From: Syngnathus acus
Taxonomy: Eukaryota > Chordata > Actinopteri > Syngnathiformes > Syngnathidae
Length of the DNA: 64,000 bases
NCBI RefSeq assembly: GCF_901709675.1
Contig: NC_051102.1
Location: forward strand, 340,912-404,911
Direction of reading: 5' to 3'
The translations under genes and the position numbers were made by a program. This document shows, piece by piece, positions 42,031-52,681 of this stretch. The stretch's first letter is position 1. Every line of letters begins with the position of its first letter. A model generated the notes under the pieces. The model did no database searches and was not told the DNA's origin. It was given only the letters and a program-made list of their open reading frames with translations.

Positions 42031-42546
42031 TCAGCCATTGTAAATGTTTGGTTCCCCCACCACCAGGCCACATTTCTTCAGTTCCTCCAGTTCACTCACA
42101 ACGAGAGTTTTGACATCTTCTGGTGTTGCTCCGTTTGTTTTAATCCATATTTTACAGTTTCTGACCCACGTTGCGAGAATCTTGTTTTCCTTCTTCAGTT
42201 TGCGTGCGTTCCAGGCTATCTCAGCATTCTTCTTAGTGAGGTGCTCATTTAGGTAAACACCCGTTCCTTGTAGCTTCCTCCCTTGCTTCAAAAGATCCAC
42301 TTTATGTTTCCTATTTGCGAACCGAATGATAATTTTCGGAGGATCCTGTGGTCGTTTTCGGTTTCTTGGGAGTGTGTGACAAGCGGCAATGTTTCCTTTC
42401 TGGAGTTCCATGTGCTTACTCTCGAAAAACTGTACTACCTGATTTTCGAGCGTTGACAGCTCGTCCGATGGAGAGTCATCTGTCGAGGGATCCGAAGGAC
42501 CCGCCGCCCTGGCATAGGAGCGGTGAGATGTTTTTAGACCCGTGAT
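42031..42546 (-). CDS. LINE ORF1, 5'-truncated
   Basis: Open from the element's truncated 5' end to a stop at 42031-42033. Acidic start (GPSDPSTDDSPSDELSTLEN), then QVVQFFESKHMELQKGN, then KIIIRFANRKHKVDLLKQGR, VYLNEHLTKKNAEIAW and TWVRNCKIWIK. This RNA-binding, RRM-like pattern is common in ORF1 proteins of fish LINEs. It lacks its natural start. ORF2 begins about 130 nt downstream. Confidence 0.75.
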   Translation of the reverse strand: MTGLKTSHRSYARAAGPSDPSTDDSPSDELSTLENQVVQFFESKHMELQKGNIAACHTLPRNRKRPQDPPKIIIRFANRKHKVDLLKQGRKLQGTGVYLNEHLTKKNAEIAWNARKLKKENKILATWVRNCKIWIKTNGATPEDVKTLVVSELEELKKCGLVVGEPNIYNG

Positions 42547-42556
42547 CAGTCTACAG

Positions 42557-43531
42557 TAACCTGCCAGTCAGCGACATCAAACTGAAAGAGATCAGAGCCG
42601 AGACTGGAAAAGACACTCAGCTCATGGCACTAAGAGACACTATCGAGAACGGCTGGCCTGAGGAGAGGAGAAGATGCCCTCAGAGCATAGCCGATTACTG
42701 GAACCACCGAGATGAACTCTCCCAGATGAACGGCATCCTCTTCAAAGGTGAGAAAATCATCATACCTACCTCACTGCGCACGGAGATGCTGTCCCGGGTG
42801 CATTCAGGTCACATGGGCATAGAGAAGTGCAAGCAGAGAGCGCGTGACATTCTCTTTTGGCCTGGGATGAACAGACAGATTGAAGACATGGAGGGAAAGT
42901 GCCCCATCTGTCTGGAGCACAGACCATCCAACACAAAAGAGCCCCTGATCAACCACAAAATCCCAGACAGGCCATGGCAAACAGTCGCCACTGACCTCTT
43001 CACCTGGAACAATGACGACTACATAGTCACAGTGGACTACTACAGCAGATACTTCGAGCTGGACAAGTTAAATAACACAACATCCTCTGCTGTGATACAC
43101 AAGATGAAAGCTGCCTTTGCCCGGCACGGAGTACCAGACAGAGACTGTAGTATGAACCCCAGTACAAGTGCAAAGAGTTTGAGGCCTTCGCAAATGCCTG
43201 GGAGTTCATCCACCTCACAGGCTCACCGTTTCTTCCACAGAGCAATGGTTTTGCAGAGAAATCTGTTTCCATCTGTAAATCTCTCATGTAAAAGGCCAAA
43301 GCTGATCATCGAGACCCCTATTTGAGCCTCCTGGAGTATCGAAACACCCCAGTGGATAACCTCCGATCACCAGCCCAGCTGCTTATGAGCCGACGCTTAC
43401 GCTAAGTCCTTCCCAGCACCCACGAGCAGCTCCAGCCCAAGGTGGTCAACCATACAGAGGTTTACGCCAGGAGAATACACCAGCAGCAGCATCAGAAAAG
43501 ATACTACGACAGATCTTCAAAACCACTGTCA
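42557..43531 (+). pseudogene. gypsy integrase, broken, C-terminus missing
   Basis: It continues from the tether (NLPVSDIKLKEIRAETGKD). The HHCC zinc domain is HSGHMGIEKCKQRARDILFW ... CPICLEHRP. The core begins WQTVATDLFTWNNDDYIVTVD, with the first catalytic Asp. The second block, normally carrying SDNG, reads DRDCSMNP and has lost that Asp. The frame then shifts (YKCKEFEAFANAWEFIHLTG, NGFAEKSVSICKSLM then stop). It ends HQKRYYDRSSKPLSPL at the junction with the Rex3-like LINE. Confidence 0.85.
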
Positions 43532-45450
43532 CCCTTATCAGTTGGCTCGGTACCCCGTACTCCTGAAGCACCCCCCACAGAACCTCGCGAGGGACACGGT
43601 CGAACGCCTTCTCCAAGTACACAAAACACATGTGGACTGGTTGGGCGAACTCCCAAGCACCCTCGAGGATCCTGCTGAGGGTGAAGAGCTGGTCCACTGT
43701 TCCACGGCCAGGACGAAAGCCACACTGTTCCTCCTGAATCCGAGGTTCGACCTCCCGACGGACCCTCCTCTCCAGCACCCCTGAATAGACCTTACCAGGG
43801 AGGCTGAGGAGTGTAATTCCCCTGTAATTGGAACACACCCTCCGGTCCCCCTTCTTAAAGAGGGGAACCACCACCCCAGTCTGCCAATCCAGAGGCACTG
43901 TCCCCGATGTCCACGCGATGTTGTAGAGACGTGTCAGCCATGACAGCCCCACAACATCCAGAGCCCTTAAGAAATCCGGGCGGATCTCATCCACCCCCGG
44001 GGCCTTGCCACCGAGGAGTTTTTTAACTACCCGAGTGACTTCGACCCCAGAGATTGGAGAGTCCGCCTCAGAGTCCCCAGGCCCTGCTTCCACAATGGAA
44101 GGCGTGTAGGTGGAATTGAGGAGGTCTTCGAAGTATTCTCCCCACCGACACACGACGTCCTGAGTCGATGTCAGCAGCACGCCATCGCCACTGTAAACAG
44201 TGTTGACGTTGCACTGCTTCCCCCTCCTGAGACGCCGGATGGTGGACCAGAATTTCCTCGAAGCCGTCCGGAAGTCATTCTCCATGGCCTCGCCAAACTC
44301 CTCCCACGCCCGGGTTTTTGCCTCAGCAACCGCCGAAGCCGCGTTCCGCTTGGCCACCCGGTACCTGTCAGCTGCCTCCGGAGTCCCGCAGGCCAAAACG
44401 GCCCGATAGGACTCCTTCTTCAGCTTGACGGCATCCCTTACCGCCGGTGTCCACCAGCGGGTTCGGGGATTGCCGCCACGACAGGCACCAATGACCTTAC
44501 GGCCACAGCTCCGGTCGGCCGCCTCAACAATGGAGGCGCGGAACAAGGTCCACTCGGACTCAATGTCCCCCGCCTCCCCCGGGACGTGGGAAAAGCTCTG
44601 CCGGAGGTGGGAGTTGAAGCTCTTCCTGACAGGGGATTCCGCCAGACTTTCCCAGCAGACCCTCACAGAGCGTTTGGGTCTGCCAGGTCGGACCGGCATC
44701 TTCCCCCACCATCGGAGCCAACCCACCACCAGGTGGTGATCAGTTGACAGCTCCGCCCCTCTCTTCGCCCGAGTGTCCAAAACATGCGGCCGCAAATCCG
44801 ATGACACGACTACAAAGTCGATCATCGAACTGCGGCCTAGGGTGTCCTAGTGCCAAGTGCACACATGGACACCCTTATGTTTGAACATGGTGTTCATTAT
44901 AGAAAATCTGTGTCGAGCACAGAAGTCCAATAATAGAACACCACTCGGGTTCAGATCGGGGGGGCCGTTCCTCCCAATCACGCCCTTCCAGGTCTCACTG
45001 TCATTGCCTACGTGAGCATTGAAGTCACCCAGTAGAACGATGGAGTCCCCAGAAGGAGCGCTCTCCAGGGACTCCAAGAAGGGTGGGTACTCCGAGCTGC
45101 CGTTCGGTGCATAGACACAAACAACAGTCAGGACCCGTCCCCCCACCCGAAGGCGGAGGGAGGCTACCCTCTCGTTCACCGGGGTGAACCCCAATGTGCA
45201 GGCGCCCAGCCGGGGGGCAATAAGTATACCCACACCTGCTCGACGCCTCTCACCGTGGGCAACTCCAGAGTGGAAGAGAGTCCAGCCCCTCTCGCACCCA
45301 AACTGTGCTGGGAGGCAAGTCCGACTATATCTAGTCGGAACTTTTCTGCCTCGCACACCAGCTCGGGCTCCTTCCCAGCCAGAGAGGTGACATTCCATGA
45401 CCCAAGAGCCAGCTTCTGCAGCCGGGGATCAGACCGCCAAGGTCCCTGCC
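43532..45450 (-). pseudogene. Rex3-like endonuclease-RT polyprotein, defective
   Basis: It begins [20 protein letters not shown] (endonuclease start, about 45430), with a frameshift near 45280 and then a readable stretch: [38 protein letters not shown] at 44847-44849 interrupts TWH*DTLGRS. The frame then runs open: MIDFVVVSSDLRPHVLDTRA, STDHHLVVGW, a linker, then GGKAPGVDEIRPDF, SNYRGITLLSLPGK and EEQCGFRPGRGT. RT motif A reads FVYLEKAFDRVP, with Tyr in place of the catalytic Asp seen in the copy at 1-1513. Motif C is lost with the 3' half. Confidence 0.85.
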
Positions 45451-45850
45451 TTTGGCCGCCGCCCAGCTTGCACTGCACCCGACCCCTTTGGCCCCTCCCA
45501 CAGGTGGTGAGCCCATGGGAAGGGGGACCCACATTTCCTTTTCGGGCTGTGCCCGGCCGGGCCCCATGGGCGAAGGCCCGGCCACCAGACGCTCGCCTTC
45601 GAGCCCCGCCTCCAGGCCTGGCTCCAGAGGGGGGCCCCGGTGACCCGCGTCCGGGCGAGGGAAATCTGTGTCCCTATATATTATTCATCATAAGGGGCTT
45701 TTTGAGCCGTGCTTTGTCTGGCCCCTCACCTAGGACCCGTTTGCCATGGGTGACCCTACCAGGGGCATGAAGCCCCAGACAACATGGCTCCTAGGATCAT
45801 AGGGGCACGCAAACCCCTCCACCACGATAAGGTGACGACTCACGGAGGGG
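43532..45850 (-). mobile_element. Rex3-like LINE, 5' part kept, 3' part lost
   Basis: On the minus strand it starts near 45850 with the 5' leader (ccttatcgtggtggaggggt, at about 45815-45834 in plus coordinates). It runs through the endonuclease and into the RT, then breaks at 43532 just after EYGVPSQLIR. LINEs are usually 5'-truncated; this one lacks its 3' half and joins gypsy sequence. On the other side it abuts a Tc1 element. Confidence 0.85.
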
Positions 45851-47364
45851 AAACATAAAGATATAAAAGTTACATTTTTTGTCAAGAATCAACAACAAGT
45901 GGGACACAATCGTGAAGTGGAACAAAATTTATTGGATAATTTAAACTTTTTTAACAAATAAAAAACTGAAAAGTGGGGCGTGCAATATTATTTGGCCCCC
46001 TTGCGCTAATACTTTGTAGCGCCACCTTTTGCTGCAATTACAGCTGCAAGTCGCTTGGGGTATGTCTCTATCAGTTTTGCACATCGAGAGACTGGAATTC
46101 TTGCCCATTCTTCCTTGCAAAACAGCTCGAGCTCAGTGAGGTTGGATGGAGAGTGTTTGTGAACAGCAGTCTTCAGCTCTTTCCACAGATTCTCGATTGG
46201 ATTCAGGTCTGGACTTTGACTTGGCCATTCTAACACCTGGATACGTCTATTTGTGAACCATTCCATTGTAGATTTGGCTTTATGTTTTGGATCATTGTCC
46301 TGTTGGAAGATGGTCCTTTGCAGACTCCAACAGGTTTTCTTCCAGAATGGTCCTGTATTTGGCTCCATCCATCTTCCCATCAATTTTAGCCATCTTCCCT
46401 GTCCCTGCTGAAGAAAAGCAGGCCCAAACCATGATGCTGCCACCACCATGTTTGACAGTGGGGATGGTGTGTTCAGGGTGATGAGCGGTGTTGCTTTTAC
46501 GGCAAACATATCGTTTTGCATTGTGGCCAAAAAGTTCGATTTTGGTTTCATCTGACCAGAGCACCTTCTTCCACATGTTTGCTGTGTCTCCCAGGTGGCT
46601 TGTGGCAAACTTTAAACGAGACCTTTTATGGATATCTTTGAGAAATGGCTTTCTTCTTGCCACTCTTCCATAAAGACCAGATTTGTGCAGTGCACGACTG
46701 ATTGTTGTCCTATGGACAACTGGTAGTTATCTGCAGTTCATCCAGAGTGATCATGGGCCTCTTGGCTGCATCTCTGATCAGTCTTCTCCTTGTTTGAGAT
46801 GAAAGTTTGGAGGGACGGCCGGGTCTTGGTAGATTTGCAGTGGTCTGATATTCCTTCCATTTCAATATAATTGCTTGCACAGTGCTCCTTGAGATGTTTA
46901 AAGCTTGGGAAATCTTTTTGTATCCAAATCCGGCTTTAAACTTCTCCACAACAGTATCTCGGACCTGCCTGGTGTGTTCCTTTGTCTTCATGGTTCTCTC
47001 TGCGCTTTAAACAGAACCCTGAGACTATCAAAGAGCAGGTGCATTTATACGGAGACTTGATTACACACAGGTGCATTCTATTTATCATCATCAGTCATTT
47101 AGGACAACATTGGATCATTCAAAGATCCTCACTGAACTTCTGGAGTGAGTTTGCTGCACTGAAAGTAAAGGGGCCGAATAATATTGCACGCCCCACTTTT
47201 CAGTTTTTTATTTGTTAAAAAAGTTTAAATTATCCAATAAATTTCGTTCCACTTCACGATTGTGTCCCACTTGTTGTTGATTCTTGACAAAAAATTAAAA
47301 TTTTATATCTTTATGTTTGAAGCCTGAAAGGTTCAAGGGGGCCGAATACTTTCGCAAGGCACTG
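45851..47364 (-). mobile_element. Tc1-type DNA transposon, left end missing
   Basis: The right terminus reads inward from cagtgccttgcgaaagtatt, with TA outside at 47365-47366. Long inverted repeats around cacaatcgtgaagtggaac are present at both sides, but the outermost part of the left repeat is replaced by the Rex3-like LINE. The transposase ORF inside is broken. Confidence 0.88.
46006..46991 (-). pseudogene. Tc1 transposase, broken by two frameshifts
   Basis: The N-terminal paired-type HTH reads MKTKEHTRQVRDTVVEKFKA, YKKISQALNISRSTVQAI and the AT-hook-like LPRPGRPSKLS. A deletion of about 25 nt near 46725 shifts the frame, which resumes ALHKSGLYGRVARRKP and [16 protein letters not shown] (first catalytic Asp). 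A second shift near 46310 precedes [12 protein letters not shown] (second Asp) and [15 protein letters not shown] (catalytic Glu). It ends [11 protein letters not shown] at 46006. The DDE triad is present, so decay is by indels only. Confidence 0.9.
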
Positions 47365-47366
47365 TA

Positions 47367-48134
47367 TATAAATTTCATCCTTTTGTACAAATGCTCACAA
47401 AGTGTGTGAATTATATTTCCCCTGGTGGCCAAGTCGTGCACATGAGAAGGAAAAGCACAATGGCTATTGAATTTAAGCAAAAAAGTTTAATTCCTTTACA
47501 TTCGATTCTTATTTAAACAAAAACAATACAACAACTTTTGTTGTTTTGGAGGGAGGCTAAAACATTTAAATTCAATTGAGTGGAGAAACATGATTTGAGA
47601 TACAAATGTTTTGAGTTACAAGCATGGTCACTGAATCGTATTTTAAGGTCAAATGGGCACATCTTGTTCAGTTGGACACTTGGAAGGTTGGAGGTACGCT
47701 AAGCAGTGAATGACCGGTGAAATAATGAGGACTGATTCAGCCAACACTTGGCAAACACTCATTAAGAACAATTTCACTGCAGTGGGCAGCGACAGACTTA
47801 TTCACAGGAGGTGTTACTGATGATTCGCTACGTTGGGTAATTTTTCCAACTATTTTCCTTCTCCATTATTCATCTTGCTTCTTTCTAATCTCCTGCGAGC
47901 TGACTCAGAACTCTACTTACGTTTGCAGACTGTTCCCTGGGAATGCTCGTCTATAGCATTGATTAAATGGACCCCGGTGGTCCGGGTCTATTTAAGGTAG
48001 AGCTTTGCAGCGTTCTTCCAATCTTCCAATGAGCTCAGTTTTATTTAGATAAACATGGAGTGGGCTGGTTTTGACGATTTCTGTGTATTCATTCGCTTGG
48101 CTCACATGGGGTAGATTTGCTGCAATTTAACAAT
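47367..48134. other. Intergenic: nothing recognised
   Basis: About 770 bp between the Tc1 element and MITE copy D. No repeat ends or coding signals seen. Confidence 0.5.
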
Positions 48135-48136
48135 TA

Positions 48137-48998
48137 CAGTGGAGGTTCGGTTTTCGACCACAATCCGTTCCAGAAGGCTGTTCGAGAAGTGAATCGTTCG
48201 AATTCCTATCATGTTTTCCCATTACAAATAATGGAATAAAAATGTTTCCGATCCAAGCAAAAAAAACGCCTTTTTTAAGCATTTGTTCATTTGCGCATTT
48301 TTGTCCGATCGCGCAACTGCAGCGCACCGCCGAATGCGCAACCGTAGCGCGTCGCCGACCGCGCAAGTGCACCGCGCTGGTCGCATTATTGTGACAGAGG
48401 CGTCGCTGAAATTTAGAAAATATTTTTAAAGTCCTGATGTACTTTCCAAAATTTAAGTGGACCTCAGTGCGCAGGGAGCTTAATTTGGTCCAATCGCGCA
48501 ACTGCAGCACCGCCAATCGCGCAACTGCAGCACCGCCGAACGTGCAACCGTAGCGCGCCGCCGACCGCGCAACTGCACCGCGCTGGTCGCATTATTGTGA
48601 CAGAGCTGTCGCTAAAATCTAGAAAATATTTTTAAAGTCCTAATGGACTTTCCAAAATTTAAGTGGACCTCAGTGCCCAGGGAGCTTAATTTGGTCCGAT
48701 CGCGCAACCGCATCGCGCCGGGCGCTCACTGTCGCATTGCTTTAGGAGCGTCTTTGTGTTTTAGGACGGCTTTACTGCTCCCACTTGCTTCCTTGGAGGC
48801 ATGATTATAGATGCAATCCTCAGAGTAACGAGAATGTAATAACGAACGGAGTCAGTTGGCATGCGGGTCCTCTCGGCTCATCTCGCGAGGTTCGACAGCC
48901 GAATTTCGTTCGACATCCGAAGCAAAAAAATCTCGAATTCTTTGTTCGAATACCGATTTGTTCGAGAACCGGGACGTTCGAAAACCGAGGCTCCACTG
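48137..48998. mobile_element. TA-flanked MITE, cctcggttt family, copy D
   Basis: It starts cagtggaggttcggttttcg and ends ccgaggctccactg, with TA at 48135-48136 and 48999-49000. Two 185-bp-type units lie inside; the second carries an extra short duplication (gcgcaactgcagcaccgcc twice, near 48496 and 48517). Confidence 0.8.
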
Positions 48999-49014
48999 TA
49001 CTTGCTTTGGCATT

Positions 49015-49465
49015 GTGGTGAATTCTCTTCGATGGTCAGCTGGTCTTCCAAACAAACGGTGAAAAAGTGGCTGGCTTGGGGAAGGAAAACTTCAGTCACA
49101 CACGGCTGATTGGGGAAAGATTTTATTCAACCGATGTCAGAGAGAAGTGTCTCGCGCCCTAGCCAAGATGTCGAGTCCCTTTGTCTACTCTCGCCCTGAA
49201 ACTTATACCCCCGCGCTTCCCTTCACTCGGGTGCGCGCACACGGGGCTGTTGGGTGATCTATGACCCCCCAGTCAGCCTCCCTAACTCTACACGGTGCAT
49301 ATCTTAGCAGTTGTTAATGGAAACCAGATGTGTCTGGTGCCAATGAGCCTACATTCCTGGACCAAGCCCCAAACAATCCCACACGAACCTGACCCGAACA
49401 TGACCCGGTCACACTTAGGCTTACTAGTGAGATATACATTGCATGATACCAGAAAATTCACAACA
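49015..49465 (-). repeat. LTR-like block, minus strand
   Basis: Read on the minus strand, a purine tract (gggggggaa) at 49466-49474 is followed by tgttgtgaattttctgg. A TATA-like gggtataagttt lies near 49200, an AATAAA signal at 49122-49127, and a CA end is possible near 49015. The order (polypurine tract, TG, TATA, polyadenylation signal) is that of a 3' LTR. No partner LTR was found in the window. Confidence 0.45.
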
Positions 49466-50638
49466 TTCCCCCCCGACAACAACCCGACAAGAAATGACAT
49501 CGGTACATCCAAAAACCTTCCCCCAACCATTTTATGGTTTTCGTCTACAATTTGGACGTATTTGTCTCATCCTAAATCATGCTCAAGGCATGCTACTTAA
49601 GGTTACATTAACTAGGAAAGCTCAACCTAAGTTAATATCGAATTCCTCCCTGACAGCAATCTGAGGCCTCTCAGGAACCACACTTGAGCAAGATTGAATC
49701 CCCCAACCCCGTTAACTGATTGACGCCGTCCGCACCCCCCCCCCCTTCGGTAATATATCAACAACGGCATCAATTTGGAGAGGAACATTTTGCAGTGGCC
49801 CGTTAGAAGCCCCAAAAAGTTGCCGGACCGCCGTCGAAAAAACCTCGCCAATCTAATGACAAGGAAAAAGAGGGAGGCCCATTCTACACCCCCAGAGACG
49901 CCTCTCACCTGGCGAGAGCCAGGTGAACGGAGCTCCGGCACACACCACATTCCACAAAGCGTAGCACAAGCCCCCAAAACAGCAACAAACAGAACCACGC
50001 CCCTCAAATACAAATCGGTCAAAATGCAATGTCGTATGGTAAACATGCCACGGGGTAAACAAATGAGGTCACATAACAAAGTAAATAACATGACAAAACA
50101 ACGAGGTAACACAGTGAGGTATATAAAAACGAATCATCAAAGCATGCAAGAAAATTAAACCCCCTGTCGCGCTGCCCCCCCTTGCATGTACAAGCGCGTG
50201 CAGATGTGAAATCCAGTCCACTGAGCCGTCAGTGGGGAGTAGCACTAGACGGCACTGTCCCGGGCCGGCTGTCCGTTCAATGTCCTTCTGTTGCTTATGA
50301 TGGCCGTTGAATCCCGTGCAAGGCCCCGGTCAGCAGCCAGGCGACCTACGACGAGCTATAGCTACTGTCTGTATCAAGTGACGTTAACAGTGCAAACATG
50401 TGGAGTCATAATGGCAAAGGCAGCAGCCCAGGCCGGACGTCCATCCGGCCCCGTCGGCCACCGCTGGCGGGGCAACACAACCCAACAGCTCCAGTGTTAC
50501 CGGCCCCCTCAAATAATTCTTTGGCGATGATGGGGCAACGAGGAAAAAGCTGTGTCAATCGTCTCATCGAAATCTCATCAGAACGCCTGAGGGCTCCCGA
50601 CACCTACCCCTCTTTTCCAGAGGCCCACGCGGTCCCTG

Positions 50639-50711
50639 AAACAAACAAACAAACAAACAAACAAACAAACAAACAAACAAACAAACAAACAAACAAACAA
50701 ACAAACAAACC
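50639..50711. repeat. (AAAC)n microsatellite
   Basis: About 18 uninterrupted aaac units. Confidence 0.97.
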
Positions 50712-51689
50712 TAGCACTCCAGGACTTATAAATCATTCCCTTCATTTCTCGTCGTGCCGACAGCGTTGCTAGAACCGCCCAGTCACAATGTAAATTCTAC
50801 CTGTTCCTGGTAGCCTTGCTGCCGCAGATGTCACTGTCTCAATCACACTGTCATCTTTCTGAAGTCCCGTCAGTCATGTCACTTCAATTGCTCTTTTCCC
50901 CGTCCAAATACTATTTTCCACCCCCAAATTCCTTCTTCAGTTTAAAGATGCGTAGCATTCTCGAACCGGTACCCCTCACAACACTGTAGTTCCCTAGATC
51001 TGTACATTTATATAACTGTGCCTTATCTTCGAGCCACCTCACTGTTCAAATCAGTCATCATTCTGAAACAACGCTCATGTAATCTTTCCAAAATGGTACA
51101 ACCACTCAAATCCTTTCATTATTCGTTATGCAAACTAATCGTCCTAAAATGTATAATTAAACATTTGCCCTGTAATAGCAGCTTTAATGCAGTCACACGT
51201 TGAGAAATTTCCCCATTCCTTGTTTCTGGCCCCGTCTTCCTCCGACATTCAATGACCTTCCAAACTTTCGTTGTGTATTGTGCCACTGTCCATTCCCTAA
51301 TCACTGTATGATTTGTCCTTCGTGCTTTGTCATTGAAAAACCTTAAACCTTATTGTCACTAAATTGTTACCACGCTTCGCATCCATTCCAGGTTGTTGTC
51401 TCCCGTTAACTCCCTTTCTTTCACGATGCTTCTTCTGCTGCTTCCATCACTGCTAGTTGAATTCTGGCATGTCCTGTTAAAGCTTAAAAACAAGTGAATT
51501 TTGAAAAAAAAACTTTGTATCTCACAATTACAAATTGAAACCTACTCACCCATTTCTATTTTACCACTCCCCCCTTTGACACATTCACCCATTGTGTCAT
51601 TACGTATCAAAAGGAACCTGCAAAGCGTCCCCCCTCATCACCACACTGCACTTTGTACTTTATAATTATCTTATTTCATATTTTTATAT

Positions 51690-51825
51690 AGAATGTCACT
51701 TTTTTTTAACCAGCCGAAATACCACTACATTGTTGAAAGCCGTATGCAACGAAATTTCGTTTTGTACACACCTAGTGTTGACAAAATGACAATAAAGTTC
51801 TGTCTAAGTCTAAGTCTAAGACACT
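51690..51825 (+). mobile_element. LINE 3' tail fragment
   Basis: gcaacgaaatttcgttttgt, then gacaataaagttctg and a (TCTAAG)n tail. This is the characteristic 3' end of fish LINEs of the L2/CR1/Rex1 group; the rest of the element is absent. Confidence 0.6.
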
Positions 51826-52681
51826 CATTGTAGCCAGGCCCGCGGAAATTCTAGCTCCCATCTGGGCCCCGGGACCGTCACCCCAAGTCCTTGAAACTTG
51901 ACTGTCCACCACACACTCGGCAACACAAACAAAAATCATCGCACTCCTGTCAGTGAGCTTATAGCCCTGCTGACAGCGGACATTTGTACACACAAAAACA
52001 GACATCAAGTATCAAAATAAAAACAGTCATAAAATGAATCCTGGCACCCGCGGATCATGTCCTGAAAACCATGTCATCAACAAGTTCATCATAAAAACCA
52101 AAAGGGCAAGGGTTAACATTTTCTTGTAAATTCAACACAAACTTTCCAGGAACGCAGTCGACAACCTGCAAGAACGAATACAAGTTACGCAAGCAAGTCA
52201 CACAGAAAAACAAAGCAGAGCGTGCTCTTGTCGCAAGCAAGCTCAAGCGTCAAACATTTGGTCATTGTCCACCTCGTCCGTCACCCCGTCGGGTGAGCTC
52301 AAAGTCGTCACACGTCAAATCGTCCAAAGTCTTGATGTTCGATACTAGTTCTGTCTTGTCTGACCATATCACTGAAATGTGCCTTCTCCATCGAACCGTT
52401 TTGTTGTCGATGGTGCCCCTGATTGATGATTGAACCATGGTTCCGGTCAGAACTCACCACTTACCAGTTCCAGTCCCTCCGATCTGTACCACCCCTTCAG
52501 GTGAGAGGAATTTTATCCTCAATTGCAAACACATCACCCCAACTTCAGACCTCTCTGGCCAATCATACTGCGCACACACAGTCATAGACGATCATACGCG
52601 CACGCACCCATCCACACACTCACAGACACACTCATTCGTCTCTATCACTCAGCTCTCCTCCCACACTAAGCAAAGTTAGTA

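Larger units (their letters stand above)
38282..42546 (-). mobile_element. L2/CR1-type LINE, 5'-truncated, ORF2 intact
   Basis: A non-LTR element read on the minus strand from 42546 (5') to 38282 (3'). A 10-bp duplication of the gypsy target, cagtctacag, lies at 37363-37372 and 42547-42556. ORF1 is cut at its 5' end; ORF2 is complete. The 3' UTR (38282-38809) contains a (TA)n tract at about 38458-38482. Clade assignment (L2/CR1 superclade) is by motif recall. Confidence 0.85.
33061..43531 (+). mobile_element. Ty3/gypsy LTR retrotransposon, multiply interrupted, 3' end lost
   Basis: A 5' LTR, primer-binding site, gag, protease, RT, RNase H and integrase can be followed in order on the plus strand. 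It is interrupted by a hAT element (33479-34569), a palindromic MITE (35288-35584) and a LINE plus hAT block (37373-42546). The integrase C-terminus, the 3' LTR and the target duplication are missing; at about 43531 the sequence switches to a Rex3-like LINE in reverse orientation. Frameshifts and stops occur in every gene, so it is a fossil. Confidence 0.88.
49466..52679 (-). other. Low-coding DNA, possible decayed retroelement interior (unit A, part 1)
   Basis: No intact gene. It contains a C-run (about 49733-49745), an (AAAC)n tract and a LINE tail. From about 50.9 kb it aligns with 59.8-61.0 kb. Minus-strand fragments such as GTIDNKTVRWRRH (near 52400) and VVDCVPGKFVLNLQ (near 52160) have partial counterparts in the second unit. 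Family unknown; a retroelement origin is inference. Confidence 0.35.

Noticed and set aside
46982-47218. Plus-strand ORF over the Tc1 start
   Set aside because: Shadow of the Tc1 inverted repeat and transposase start on the other strand.
49627-50112. 161-codon minus-strand ORF with hydrophobic stretches
   Set aside because: It might be a decayed envelope-like segment, but no motif supports that; left as unassigned DNA.
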